From NCBI GenBank assembly GCA_037893245.1, contig JBAIAA010000257.1, positions 248,001 through 312,000 of the forward strand: 64,000 nucleotides of DNA, written 5' to 3'. How positions within the stretch are numbered: position 1 is the first letter of the stretch; each line of letters begins with the position of its first letter. Source of the stretch: Crossaster papposus. Lineage: Eukaryota > Echinodermata > Asteroidea > Velatida > Solasteridae. Shown here piece by piece: positions 1 to 10,800 of the stretch. The notes below the pieces were generated by a model that saw only the letters and a list, made by a program, of their open reading frames with translations, made no database searches and was not told the origin of the DNA. The position numbers and the translations under genes are program-made.

Positions 1-320
1 TATATTGGTTTGCACCCAAAACACATGCAACAATAATCGGAGTGAAAAATGCGTATTGTTTAGAATCAGGAAACCCCCCAAAAGTCGTGGTTTGTTAATT
101 TAAAAACCACGCCCACAACAAATTTATCGTTAAAATGATGTCAAATGTTTGCAAGGCATTGGTTTACAAGTTCAAACTGGTTTGCACCCAAACACATGCA
201 CTGGTAGTCGTTGGAAAATGCGTACTACTTAGAATAAGAAAAATCCCTAAAAGGGGCGTGGCTTCTTAATTTTAAAGTGATACATAAAACATAATTAATT
301 ATCATTTGAAAACATTGTGG
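1..320. repeat. Two-copy tandem repeat, period about 172 bp
   Basis: GGTTTGCACCCAAA and its downstream sequence (acatgca, then a TAGAATaAgaaa block and GGCGTGG-type motif) recur at about 7 and 179. The left copy is cut by the window edge. 320-790 holds nothing I can name. Confidence 0.6.
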
Positions 321-790
321 ATATTTTCACAGATTCAACTCACCGTTAGGGACTTAAAAACAGTAACTGGTGTTCATTTTTGCGTGAATATATAGCGGTT
401 TTCACTTTGTGCCCCCTTTTTTCTAAAAATAGCCACAGAAAATGACGTAGAGGGTCCATGTTTCGGGTGTCTGGTACGCGTAGTGCAGCGGTCTTTTCGT
501 CTGTCGTAACCCATTTTGTACTCTATGAACTCAACTTGTTCATTTGGCATCATTTTTTAGTGGTACCTCGCTCAACTATTTAGTACCCAGTTTTTGACTA
601 CTTTGGGGGTCCCCCAGAAGTGCATGCAGCTGGTGGTACCCGGCAGACTCTCATTTCCATTCATTTCAGGTGACCCCCTACACACTCTCATAGTCAGATA
701 TTGGTACCTAGTTCATCTAACCAAATGTCCGTGGGCTGCCGGTCTATAAGTGAAAGCGCACCATCAACGAACGCAACCATTGACGACCAA

Positions 791-899
791 GGCCGTTTTC
801 CAAACCCCTGGCTTTGGCTCCGTTTCTGGGCCCAGCCAATTGCTAAACTGCATGAATGAGGCCTGAGACGAAGACGAAGCTGGGGTTTGGAAAATGGCC
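791..899. mobile_element. Short MITE, GGCCGTTTTCCAAAC family, copy 1
   Basis: 109 bp with inverted ends GGCCGTTTTCCAAACCCC and GGGGTTTGGAAAATGGCC. Related copies occur at 9321-9423 and 57810-57920, and fragments near 19728-19820 and 59968-59988. Non-coding; the 84-codon frame across it is accidental. Confidence 0.7.
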
Positions 900-1896
900 C
901 AAGAAACTGTTCCCGACGTCTATTCTTAGTTGCCCAGTTTTCGGACAATCACAAAAATTTGTTTGAATGTCCTAAATGGGGTATTTATATTATTATATAA
1001 AAGTATACATATGTCAAAAGAAAAAATCTAAAAGTTGTGGCAATCGCCGCTTTACCTGTTTCAACGCGCTTGTTCATTCAGCGGCTGCACCGTACAGTTT
1101 CTCAGAATCCATCCGTAGTCCCGTACATATTATTATTATTATGATGTAACAATATAAATCGCCAGTGCTAGTGGGTGGGGCCTAGCTAGCGAGCGGGGAG
1201 GGAAAAACATTGGGGGCGCTGTTCTAGGCAGACAGTTATCTTGTGCGCGCGCGCCCACGCTGCCATTGAAAACAGTGTAAAATCAACAGTTCAGAGCCGA
1301 ATGAAAGCCGACATATTACTGTGGTTTCTCAAACAAATATTAAATTATTATCTTATCCTTCATCTTTCCATTTCGTTTCCATTATTGGTGGGTTAGCCAA
1401 TTACATTTTTTAATATTCACACTAAAACAAGGTCACCTCCGAAAAGTGATACGCTACTTCCAAAGCCATTTTTTTTACCAATGGCACCACTCACTTTTCA
1501 GGCAAATAGGACCTATTTTTCAATCGTAATTTCATCAAATTTGCCCTCAGATGGAAGCCTAAACATCAAGGAGGTAATCCTCGGCTATACTTACTCAATC
1601 CCACCTTCTTTTTTTAAAGCCAAACGGTCTATACCTTTTCAACAACAAAAAGAAGTTAATTGTGGTACCCGTTTTATGTTAGTATTAATTAGCTCGTGTA
1701 GAAATTCCCACTTCAGTCTAGGGCGCTAGATGTTACGCCAGTCACTTGTTGGTACGGTGTCGTTACACTTCATAAACATTCGGTTGATTATGATATGAAT
1801 CTAAAAGTTAGAACGTTAATTCATTTGCTTTTATTTCTATTTTCTTATCAGTGATTCGGAAGTAGAAGGCAAAACCAGACTAAAGTCAAGACGAAC
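900..1896. other. No gene recognised
   Basis: AT-rich with an (ATT)n run near 1128, a CpG patch near 1240, and a few short open frames with no recognisable domain. Confidence 0.5.
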
Positions 1897-2589
1897 TAAA
1901 GGCCCTGTCACACCTTTGCGTATATCAAGTACTTATGAGTTCCTTATTAAAAAAAATCAATACGCAGCCGTACGCTCAAAATTTCAAAATGTTTCGATTA
2001 CTTTGACTTATATGCGACGCACACCTAGCGTATAAGTAACGAATTCAGCGCATCCATGGCGTATGAGGTGCGTATGAGTTGCGTATGAAGTGCGCAACAC
2101 TATTTTACTGCTGCGAATAGCTGCGTATGCAGTGCGCATGCCGAGCGTATTCCAGACGCACCCTGCTTATCCCGATCGCATGCCTGACGCACTTCCGACG
2201 AATGCCGAGCGTATTTCCGTCGCATGTCCGCCGCTCGCCACGCGTTATAAAAAGGCGGCGGCTTCCCGCTGTTGTCAGTACCAGTGCAGATTCCATAGCG
2301 TGAACATCAGCGTGATGCCGCGTATGAACCGCTTATCCCCCACGAACTAGCGTACTTGTACTTGTACCGCGCTCGACCGATGCGGAACCGATGCGCTGCG
2401 TATTTATAACTTATGACCTGCGTAACAGCGTACGCTGCGTATAGTCCAGCGGATAAGTGCAAAAATGTGAAAGTTTCGTGCACTTTGTGGTAAAAGCATG
2501 AAACTTGGCACACATGTACTTTGTACCAAAACATGAAATTTTTGATATAGTGCCATCTCTGAATTGACCTGTGGTGGCCTTGGCGGCCA

Positions 2590-3000
2590 TTTTCCAAAAT
2601 GGCCGCCATTTCTGATATAAAACTACATAACTCGGAAAGTAAGAGGCCTAGAATCTTCATTCCAGTGGCTATGTATAAGTTTTCCGTGTCCAGCAGTTCA
2701 AAAAATGCATTATTGAGTGTGTCAGACGATTGGGTCCGCCATTTTCATAATGGCGTCCTCATTTTCCAAAATGGCCGCCATTTCTGATATAAAACTACAT
2801 AACTCGGAAAGTAAGAGGCCTAGAATCTTCATTCCAGTGGCTATGTATAAGTTTTCCGTGTCCAACAGTTCAAAAAATGCCTTATTGAGTGTGTCAGACG
2901 ATTGGGTCCGCCATTTTCAAAATGGCGTCCTTATTCTTCAAAATGGCGTCCTTATTCTTCAAAATGGCGTCCTTATTCTTCAAAATGGCAGTCCTGCAGC
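2590..3000. repeat. Tandem palindrome-bearing units inside the left arm
   Basis: About 180-bp unit repeated at 2590 and 2770, each starting with AAAATGGCCGCCATTTCTGA and ending near GTGTCAGACGATTGGGTCCG; then three short CAAAATGGCGTCCTTATTCTT units (2930-2990). Small ATG frames here are repeat artefacts. Confidence 0.75.
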
Positions 3001-3499
3001 CAAAAATACTGTATTAAAGAACTCAACGGCATTCATGGTGAAAAAAATTAGGTTATAAGGGTCAGTCACTTTCACATAGGTACATGTACTAACAATACCT
3101 CCGGACCACAGTATCTGTCATTTTTAAAGATGGCGTCCTATCCCCTATGGTGGCCCTTCAAAAATGTAGAAACTATATAGCTGTAGCCTACACATATTGC
3201 AAGTTTGGAAATAATGGGATTATGCTAGATCTTTAAAAAAAAAATCGTGTTTATTGGGAAGCAGCGTAATCATACATGTTACTTACGTTTTTTTAAATTT
3301 TTTTAAATTCTCGGTCACCTGGGAAGGACATTAACGTAAAGGACGTGTAATACTGGGTTTTGTGGAATTTTCTTTCTTTTTCTGTGAGACTATTAGGTTT
3401 TTTAATTCTAATGGAGAGCTTTTGCAAGAAGGTATAGCACAAAGAAACCGGTTTATGCAGGCATACTTCAAGGAATGATCAGTTTATCTTTTATTTTAT

Positions 3500-4160
3500 T
3501 TTTTTATCAATTCTAGAGTTAGCTGCAGTGAATCAGAACTCATTCTATGTGGGAAGGGGAGGGTGTTTATGGGAGTTGTCACAAGTCAGAACTTTTTCTC
3601 ATCGTTTTCGATATATTTTTTGGAGATGCTGAAGCAGTTCTGCTGCGTGAAGTATCATTGGATTGTAGATGTGTGGCTGGTCTGCAGAGATAAATCTGTA
3701 TAATTTATGATGTGCTGGTATGCCAGCAGTGTGGTTGCGTAACTATCCCGCCCAGAGCGTAATTCTTAATTTAAGTTTTTTTTGCTAGTGATATACGCTT
3801 TATGGGAGGTCAGTTCAGGCCACATTTTTCCCCCGCGAGATTGCAGTCTGTAGGAAGGGGGGGGGGGGAGTTGTTTCTTGTACAAGTTTCAAAAGAACCC
3901 CTCCGTGCTTTTTCGTTTTTTTGAGACGCGGAAAAGGTTCTGCTGACAAGTATCATATGGATTGTATTTGTGACTGGTCTGCAGAGATAGATCTGTAATT
4001 GTACGTTAACTAGTGGGTATGCTAGAAAGTGGTTGTTTGACTGGTCTCTCCAGAGCGTAGTTCTTAACTCTTTTGTTCCTTTTTTGTTTAAGACACGCAT
4101 CTGGGGGTTTAATAGTTCTAGCCACATTATCTCTGCTAGATGACAGTCCGTGGTTGGAGT
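3500..4160. repeat. Degenerate tandem duplication, unit about 300 bp
   Basis: Blocks at about 3545-3780 and 3845-4075 share, in order, a G-rich run, gagttGT, a CGTTTT/gagac segment, TATCAT.GGATTGTA, CTGGTCTGCAGAGATA and CCAGAGCGTA.TTCTTAA. Non-coding. Confidence 0.5.
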
Positions 4161-4483
4161 TCGTGGACGGGCAAATACATCAAACGTCTGCAGGCCAATT
4201 GGGTTAGACATTCCCTAAAAGCGGGAGTTTCAAACCCTGTCTCTGGTTCTGGCAACGCGATGACTGGTTTGTGTATTGCAACAGTGGTCCCTTTGTTTTT
4301 AGTTCACACAGTGATTGATTATTACCGGTGATAATATGCCGTCCCCTCTTTTTTTCCTTTTTTTGGAAGGGGAGCAGGGCATATTTTCTTTGCTATATCA
4401 TGCACGTCATCAGTCACCTTCTTATATAGTTCATTTTCCTTTCCTTGTTTTTATTTGTTATTTGTTGACTTATTTATTTTGTT

Positions 4484-5450
4484 TTAGTCTTGAGATCCAT
4501 TTCTTTGATCATTGTTTTGTTCTTTCAATAGTTCCAATAGAATTTGCAGATTCTCCTCATCAAGATTTTGTTCCTCTTGGTTGGATTGTGGAGATGCTTT
4601 AGTCCTAGATCGAACAAGTTCATCTTTTATGTTTTTGTGCCGTTTGTATGCCAGGATGGGTTGGGTATCAAATATCCTATTCAGATATTCGTTTTCGCTA
4701 ATCAAGGGCCAGTGTTTGAGGATAGCCCGTTTGAGGGCTGGGTGCGCGACATGTGGGTAGTATGGTAGGACGAACCCCAGTGGGATATTGTTTTTGGGTT
4801 TTTTCACGCTTAGGGTCCGCGGGAGTCTTGCCCCTTTGAGAAAGGAGGGCTAGGTCTTCGTTTGTGTATCCGCGCTTTTGAAGTTTGTCTTTGAAGAAGT
4901 CAACCCTCTCCTCAAAGTCTTTTAAATGGGTACATCATATACGTTTGTATCTGGTCACTTCGCCCTTGATTAATCCGCCAAATACCGACTTAGGGTGTGC
5001 TGAATCTCGAGCTAGGTACTGAAATGTGTCAGTTTGTTTGGTAGCGACTCGAGTATCCAATATCTCTTCATGTATGAATCGTTCGCCTTTGTAGATAATA
5101 AAGTCGAGAAAAGTGACTTGGCGGTGCGAGATCTCAGACGTGAACTTCAGCGTAGGATGACTTTTATTAAGTGATTGCACTAGGTCAGCAGCCTGCTTTT
5201 CATTTCCGTTAAAGATTATAAGAACATCGTCTCTATATCTCATGTAGCTCACAATTGAGGGATTGTGAGGGAGGATTTTGTCTTGTTCGTATTTGAATAG
5301 GGTTATGTCACAAATCTCCGGACTGCATTCGCTGCCCATGGCCACGCCAATTTCTTTTCTAAAAAACTTTCCATTGAATTCAAACGTGTTTCGACGCATA
5401 ATGAGTTCAAGGAGACTTTGCGCGTGGTCTGTCGTGGGCTTGGGTATTAT
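4484..5450 (-). pseudogene. Decayed Penelope-like reverse transcriptase
   Basis: Minus-strand remains of a Penelope-like element RT: motif B-like VAMGSECSPEICDI, catalytic MRYRDDVLIIF, LDFIIYKGERF, then a thumb/linker region ending ILAYKRHKNIKDELVRSR. The frame is broken by an in-frame stop after RYKRI (4935) and a frameshift near 4800. The fingers region is missing, cut at about 5450, and no GIY-YIG endonuclease follows. RYRDD replaces the more usual YIDD-type motif. Distinct subfamily from the copy at 36146-37742. Confidence 0.8.
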
Positions 5451-5590
5451 AGTCTGTCCTGAGGCAAGCAAAGTGTGCAGAGAACTTTTGCGCTGTGGCT
5501 GCACCAAGGGATGTCGAGCTAATTGCAAGTGCATGAAAGCTGCACTGACATGCACAGCCCTCGGTGTAAATGTGGAGGCTCTTTTTCTTG
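5451..5590 (+). pseudogene. CXC (cysteine-rich) motif fragment
   Basis: Plus-strand frame reads ELLRCGCTKGCRANCKCMKA then LTCTALG, the spacing of the CXC/tesmin-type motif (CxC..GC...C.C.KA...CT) common in uncharacterised, transposon-associated invertebrate proteins. The second half of the motif (CxC...C) is lost. It abuts the opposite-strand RT fragment, so this is a junction between two pieces of mobile DNA. Confidence 0.4.
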
Positions 5591-6437
5591 CTAGTGTGAC
5601 GGATTTCCAAGTTTGTTCTTTGGGTGTGTTTTTTTTTTTTTTTGGGGGGGGGCTTTTTTGTTTGCTCAATTAAAACAGGTGAGCAATATTGTGATATCCA
5701 CTATGTGCAGAGTAGCCAATTAGTCTTTATTCAAGCCTTTGATCCTAAAAATCACCATGTGTCACCAGTGCTTTAGATATGGAATTAGTATGGCCATTGA
5801 AGACCACCATTTTGAAGAATAAGGACGCCATTTTCAAAATGGCGGACCTAATCGTCTGACACAGTCAAAAATGCATTTGTTGAACTGTTGGACACGGAAA
5901 ACATATACATAGCCACTGGAATGAAGATTCTAGGCCTCTTACTTTCCGAGTTATGTAGTTTTATATCAGAAATGGCGGCCATTTTGGAAAATGAGGACGC
6001 CATTTTGAAAATGGCGGACCCAATCGTCTGACACACTCAATAATGCATTTAATGCATCTGTTGGCCTCTTACTTTCCGAGTTATGTAGTTTTGTATCAGA
6101 AATGGCGGCCATTTTGGAAAATGGCCGCCAAGGCCACCACAGGCAAATTCAGAGATGACACTATATCTAAAATTTCATGTTTTGGTATAAAGTACATGTT
6201 TGCCAAGTTTCATGCTTTTACCACAAAGTGCACAACATTTCCTGTTATCCGCTGGACTAGTAGTTTTGTGCTTGCCCAAAACTATCTGGCGTACTGGGCC
6301 GTACTGTGCGCATGCCTACGTACATAAAACTTACACAAAACGATTGAGATGCGGATGAGGTGCATATTGTGCGTATGAAAAAAATGTCAATGCGCAACTC
6401 ATAAGGAATTAGGATACGCAAAAGTGTGACAGGGCCT

Positions 6438-6829
6438 TTAAAGGGATCGTACATACGTTTGGTAATTGGAACCCATTATTGTTTGTCAATCCTATATAGT
6501 TATAGATATATACCATAAAACTAACCTGTACAAATTTCATTTCAAAAGGTGGTAGAGATTTTGAGATATTGCCGAAAATCTGGAGCGGTTATGTCCACGC
6601 AGGAAGAATAATCTGCATTGGAATACGCAACGTCACTGCACTGAGTAATGCTTCTCAGATACACATTTTTTGGGATAAAAAGTGATATCTTTTTCCATAA
6701 CCGCAGTACTTCGAAGTGAAAAGTTTCTAAAAATGGATTATACTATTCAAAGCTGCTGTACTTTTTACCTGGTAAGTTTTTATTGCCATTAAATTTGGAG
6801 TAATTACCAAACGTATACGATCCATTTAA
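6438..6829. mobile_element. TTAA-flanked MITE, AGGGATCGTA family, copy 1
   Basis: 392 bp bounded by TTAAAGGGATCGTA and, inverted, TTAAATGGATCGTATACG; inner ends share CGTTTGGTAATT. The full-length copy at 16924-17322 is in the opposite orientation. TTAA at both ends fits a piggyBac-type target. It directly abuts the 4.5-kb foldback element. Confidence 0.8.
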
Positions 6830-7429
6830 GCTTGAAGCAACGGTTTTGAAAACCTGTACGTACAGTACATAAACATGTACATGTACTACATCCGTCCCAT
6901 GCTCACCTTCATCCTGCACCACGCAGACGGGCTTGAATTATCGCCCTTGAAGAGCTATATAATACTAGAAAGCTCGTAAAAGCTCTGCGTGGCTCAGGAT
7001 GGCTCACCTTCCGCCTCCGATCGATATTTCAGGTGTAATATCAAGTTCACAGAGTATCTTTGGTACCAGCCATTATATTTACTTTGCATGGAGGTTTCTC
7101 TCATTATATTCCAGATAAATCCCGGATAACTACCAATTTTCCATGGAATATCTGAAGCAAGAGGCGATATAGTTATCGGGGGTGTTTCCGGGGAATAAGT
7201 CTCGAAAATGAAGTTCCCCTGATAATGAGTATATACATCTGCATGTGCGGTCTGTGTTTGACCAATTTTTGTTCAAGACATTGTTTGGGCCGATATACTG
7301 TCGGCCCTTTTAAAGAGATTAAAACAGCATGTTGTACCAATCAATGCCTTATTAGTGAGAAGCGAATCGAGGAAATGTTTATGGAGGAATAAACAACACC
7401 AAGTTCCAGTCCCCAGCAATTTCCTCTGA

Positions 7430-7765
7430 TTCACCGAGCGGGCCGGGGCGCAGTGACGTTATAACCGCGCTGGCTGGCATTGCCTGGCACGAACACCCCG
7501 GGAGGGCGGGATCACTGTTGATTATGTGGGCAGGATTTTCCGGTATAGGAAGGTGACCGGTTAATTAAGCCATTAAGCTGACCTGGGAACTGGAATAAAC
7601 TCCAATTGTTTACATTAACATCTAAAAAGGCAGTAACTTCAGGAAATCTTCGCATTGTAGTCGGCTGACGGTACTGCGCGGTTGCAGTGAGAGTGAGACT
7701 GTCTTTGCACTCGCGAGCGCCAACTTTGGGCAGCTCGACTACCGAATTTAGAAACCTTGCTTTCA
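7430..7765 (+). promoter_or_regulatory. Probable promoter and 5' UTR of the LRP-like gene
   Basis: The 330 bases before the start codon contain a GC- and CpG-rich patch (about 7435-7515) in otherwise AT-rich sequence, then a tract without repeats leading to ATG. No clear TATA box is seen. The call rests on position and composition only; the transcription start is not determined. Confidence 0.3.
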
Positions 7766-7865
7766 ATGATGAAGGACGCCCAGTTAGACATGAAGGTTGT
7801 GTACTCGCTACTGCTAATGCTGCCTATTGCAGTAGGATTCGTTCTTGACAGCCACAAAACGGAGG
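7766..7865 (+). CDS. LRP-like exon 1: start and signal peptide
   Basis: Tandem ATG codons at 7766 and 7769 open a frame reading [14 protein letters not shown], then a hydrophobic core [13 protein letters not shown] ending near DSHKTE, a typical signal peptide. Either methionine, or Met at 7790, could initiate. Exon ends in phase 1 at a consensus donor GTAAGT. Confidence 0.75.
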
Positions 7866-10800
7866 GTAAGTTAGATTTGGTATAATTTGTACAGATACAT
7901 AAGTCATTATTATAGCCTGTTGTCAAGGCCTTGCGATCCCAAGCGATTGGAACGCAGGGGAGTGGCGAAGTGGATTCGCCTCCCCGCCATTACTCGCGCG
8001 CGTGGGGGGAGTGGCCGGTTTCCCCTTTCCAGTCGCTGGGATTCGCGGCTCTACGAAGGCCAATAATTAGGGGAGGCTAAAGTCATATATGATTTGGTAT
8101 TTTATTGGCTGTGAATTGTTTTCAACTTTGTTTAATCATGGAGGTTAATGTGAAGGGTTTATCTCTAAAACGCGATATATGTCATTTTGTTCTTTCGCGT
8201 TTTGGAAAATCTTGCTCTCTCCTGACTCCTGGTCACCAGGAGTCAGGAGAGAGGTGTACAAAGTCAATTTATAATATACTTAGAAAAACAAAGTTTAAAA
8301 GTTATATTCATCAAGTTTATTAAACATTTGTGCAAATTGTTGAACTTTTTGTAAATGGATATGTCGCGTTGAACTAAATTCTTTATGTGTTGGGGATTTT
8401 CAGAATCAGTAAGAATCCGAAATATCATTTGGAGAAATGTTTGTCGATCATAGCTTTACGCATGTGCATACATGTATCAGGGGATGTCCTACCGGACGCT
8501 AGACCTGATAATTATTGATAGTGGTGTGTGCGCGCGGCACCGGTGTAAAAATGAGAGTTTTGCGCAAGGTCGATCGTTGTACTACTGGAGGAATAATTGG
8601 GGGATCCAATAATTGGCTCCATGGTTGTACACGTAGCACGAAAACTGCACCCTCAACTCTAAGTTTGGAAAAAAAGGTGGGATTGTGTAAATACAGCCGA
8701 TGATTAACTCCCTGGTTTGGGGGCTTCCATCTCAAGGCAGACTTTATAATGGTTCCTATTTGCCAGAGAAAGTGGAGGGATACCATTTGTAAAATGGCTG
8801 CAAGCAGGTTTGGGAAGTATCACTTTTCGGGGGCGAGTTTGTTTTTTAGCTTGAATATTAAAAGACGTAATTATATAGCTAGGCTATTCCTCCATGCCCC
8901 ACCCAACAGTTTTTAAGAAATAGAAAGATCAACATTGTTAAATATTTGTACGAGTTTAATATCACAGTGATGTCGGCTTGCGTTTTAATTGGCCCTGAAC
9001 ATTGTTGGTTAAGGTTTACACTGTTTTCATTATTCCGTGTGGGGGCCGGTGGGGGCGCCTTAGTCCTATATTATACCTTGGTTTGGACTTTTAAAAGGCC
9101 CAGCTCCAAAACAAAAAGAGACGCCCAGATCGACAACGTGTTCATGTGAAACTTGTCCTAGCGAAACAAGAATAATGTTTTTATTTCGAATGCTGCCTGG
9201 CTCAAGTTTGGCACATAGAACATACGTCGCATAGTCCTCCCCCTTTCCTGCCAAAATGAAGGCCCGACACTTGAGGGCGTACTCACTGATCAGTGGTTGG
9301 AGAATGTTGGAGAACGCACGGGCCGTTTGTCAAACCTAACTTCGTCTTCATTTGGCTTCGTTCATGCAGTTTGGCAATGGTAGTTGAGCCAAGTGAAGTT
9401 TAAAGTGGGGTTCAGAAAACGCCAAGAACTTTAGCTGAAGTGCAGTGAAGGATTACTTGTTTTTATGTTTTGGTTCCTCTTTTATATTAAATTTGGGTGA
9501 GTATTGAGTTAGATTAAAGAGTAATTTTTATCATTCTGAAATGACTTCTGCAGCGTAATATTGTACTAAAGCAGTCTTTTTTTTAATTACGTAGACAAAA
9601 AGTTCCTTTCAGTTTCAAAATGACTTTTTCCAACGATTGCTGGCCGGCAATCATTGGAAATATTGGTACGAAATTCAACTTTTCTTGAAAACCATAGCAC
9701 ACACAGTGACACACCGTGCACCAGATGATGTGATTTCTCCAGACTGTTTCATAATAATTTAGTTGTTTTGTTTTCGATTTTTGCAAATTAATTGTGTATA
9801 AGTTAATAGGTTGTTTCACGTTCCAGTTGCGCATGCTCAGTAGAGCGCCCTCTGTAGGCCTACTACATGTAGGAGAGGGGAACACCCATATAAACACGCT
9901 ATCATCTGGGTAAGTTGCGTACCCCTTTTTGCGCTGAATCCAAGATGGCCGCGGAACGTGAAACAACCTTATAGAGCTAAATTCCCCACTGGCGGTAGGC
10001 CTATAGCGGGCCTAACGTACGGTTAGACCCCTCTTTCTCATTGATTGACTTATGTTATTTCCAGAAGTAGGTCTAACCTACATTGAATTTTCTTACTTTC
10101 AATTTCATTCATTCTCTTGCGTAGTTTTTATGGAATGGGGAGTCAGGTTGGTGTAGCAGTTCTTTCCTCGCCTTCCACCACTATGACCCGGGTTCGAATC
10201 CGGCCTGGGCCAATATGTGGATTGGGTTTTCAGTCCCTGCCTGACTCTGTGGGGGTTTTTCCCAGGATATTCTTCTGGGGTTTTCCTCCCACCTCTAAAA
10301 CTGTACCTTCTTCTCAATGTCTTCTCTCTACAGGTTTCTTTAGGCTTACGAGCTACGTGCAATGCCTAGAGCGCTAAGCTTTGAGGGATCCTTGGCTTCA
10401 TTACCAGAAATAATAATAATAACGTCTTTAATGTTTTTTATTTAGATTTTTTCGCAATTTCCCCATAATGATACATAATTTAAAAATAAATCAAAGACTA
10501 TAAATACAAATGTAACTTTAAAAGTTTCCTATATAGCGAAAAGAGCAGGGGATAATGCCAAAAAAAGTTGAACAAACTTATTTCCATTGCACAGTTATTT
10601 GTGATGCGGAGACAGAGTTTGCGTGTGACGGCGGTGAGTGCATCCCCAACTTATGGCAGTGTGACGGGCAAGTTGACTGCTTAGATCGAACAGATGAGGT
10701 CGACTGCCCAGGTAATTTCTTAAAATCTCTACTATTTCCTTCTCAAAGTCAAAATTCCTATTTCCTTTTTAAAATTCCAACTATGGGTCAGTCATTCCCG

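Larger units (their letters stand above)
1897..6440. mobile_element. 4.5-kb foldback element with long inverted arms
   Basis: Left end TAAAGGCCCTGTCACACCTT and right end, inverted, TTAAAGGCCCTGTCACACTT match. Arms continue inward: GCGTAT-rich subterminal repeats, then a unit containing AAAATGGCCGCCATTT with a shared block (acataactcggaaagtaaga), present about twice in the left arm (2590-2990) and inverted in the right arm (5800-6230). The core (3000-5790) holds a degenerate tandem repeat, a Penelope-like RT fragment and a CXC-motif fragment, but no transposase. Right flank gives TTAA, left flank CTAA, suggesting a TTAA target. Confidence 0.7.
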
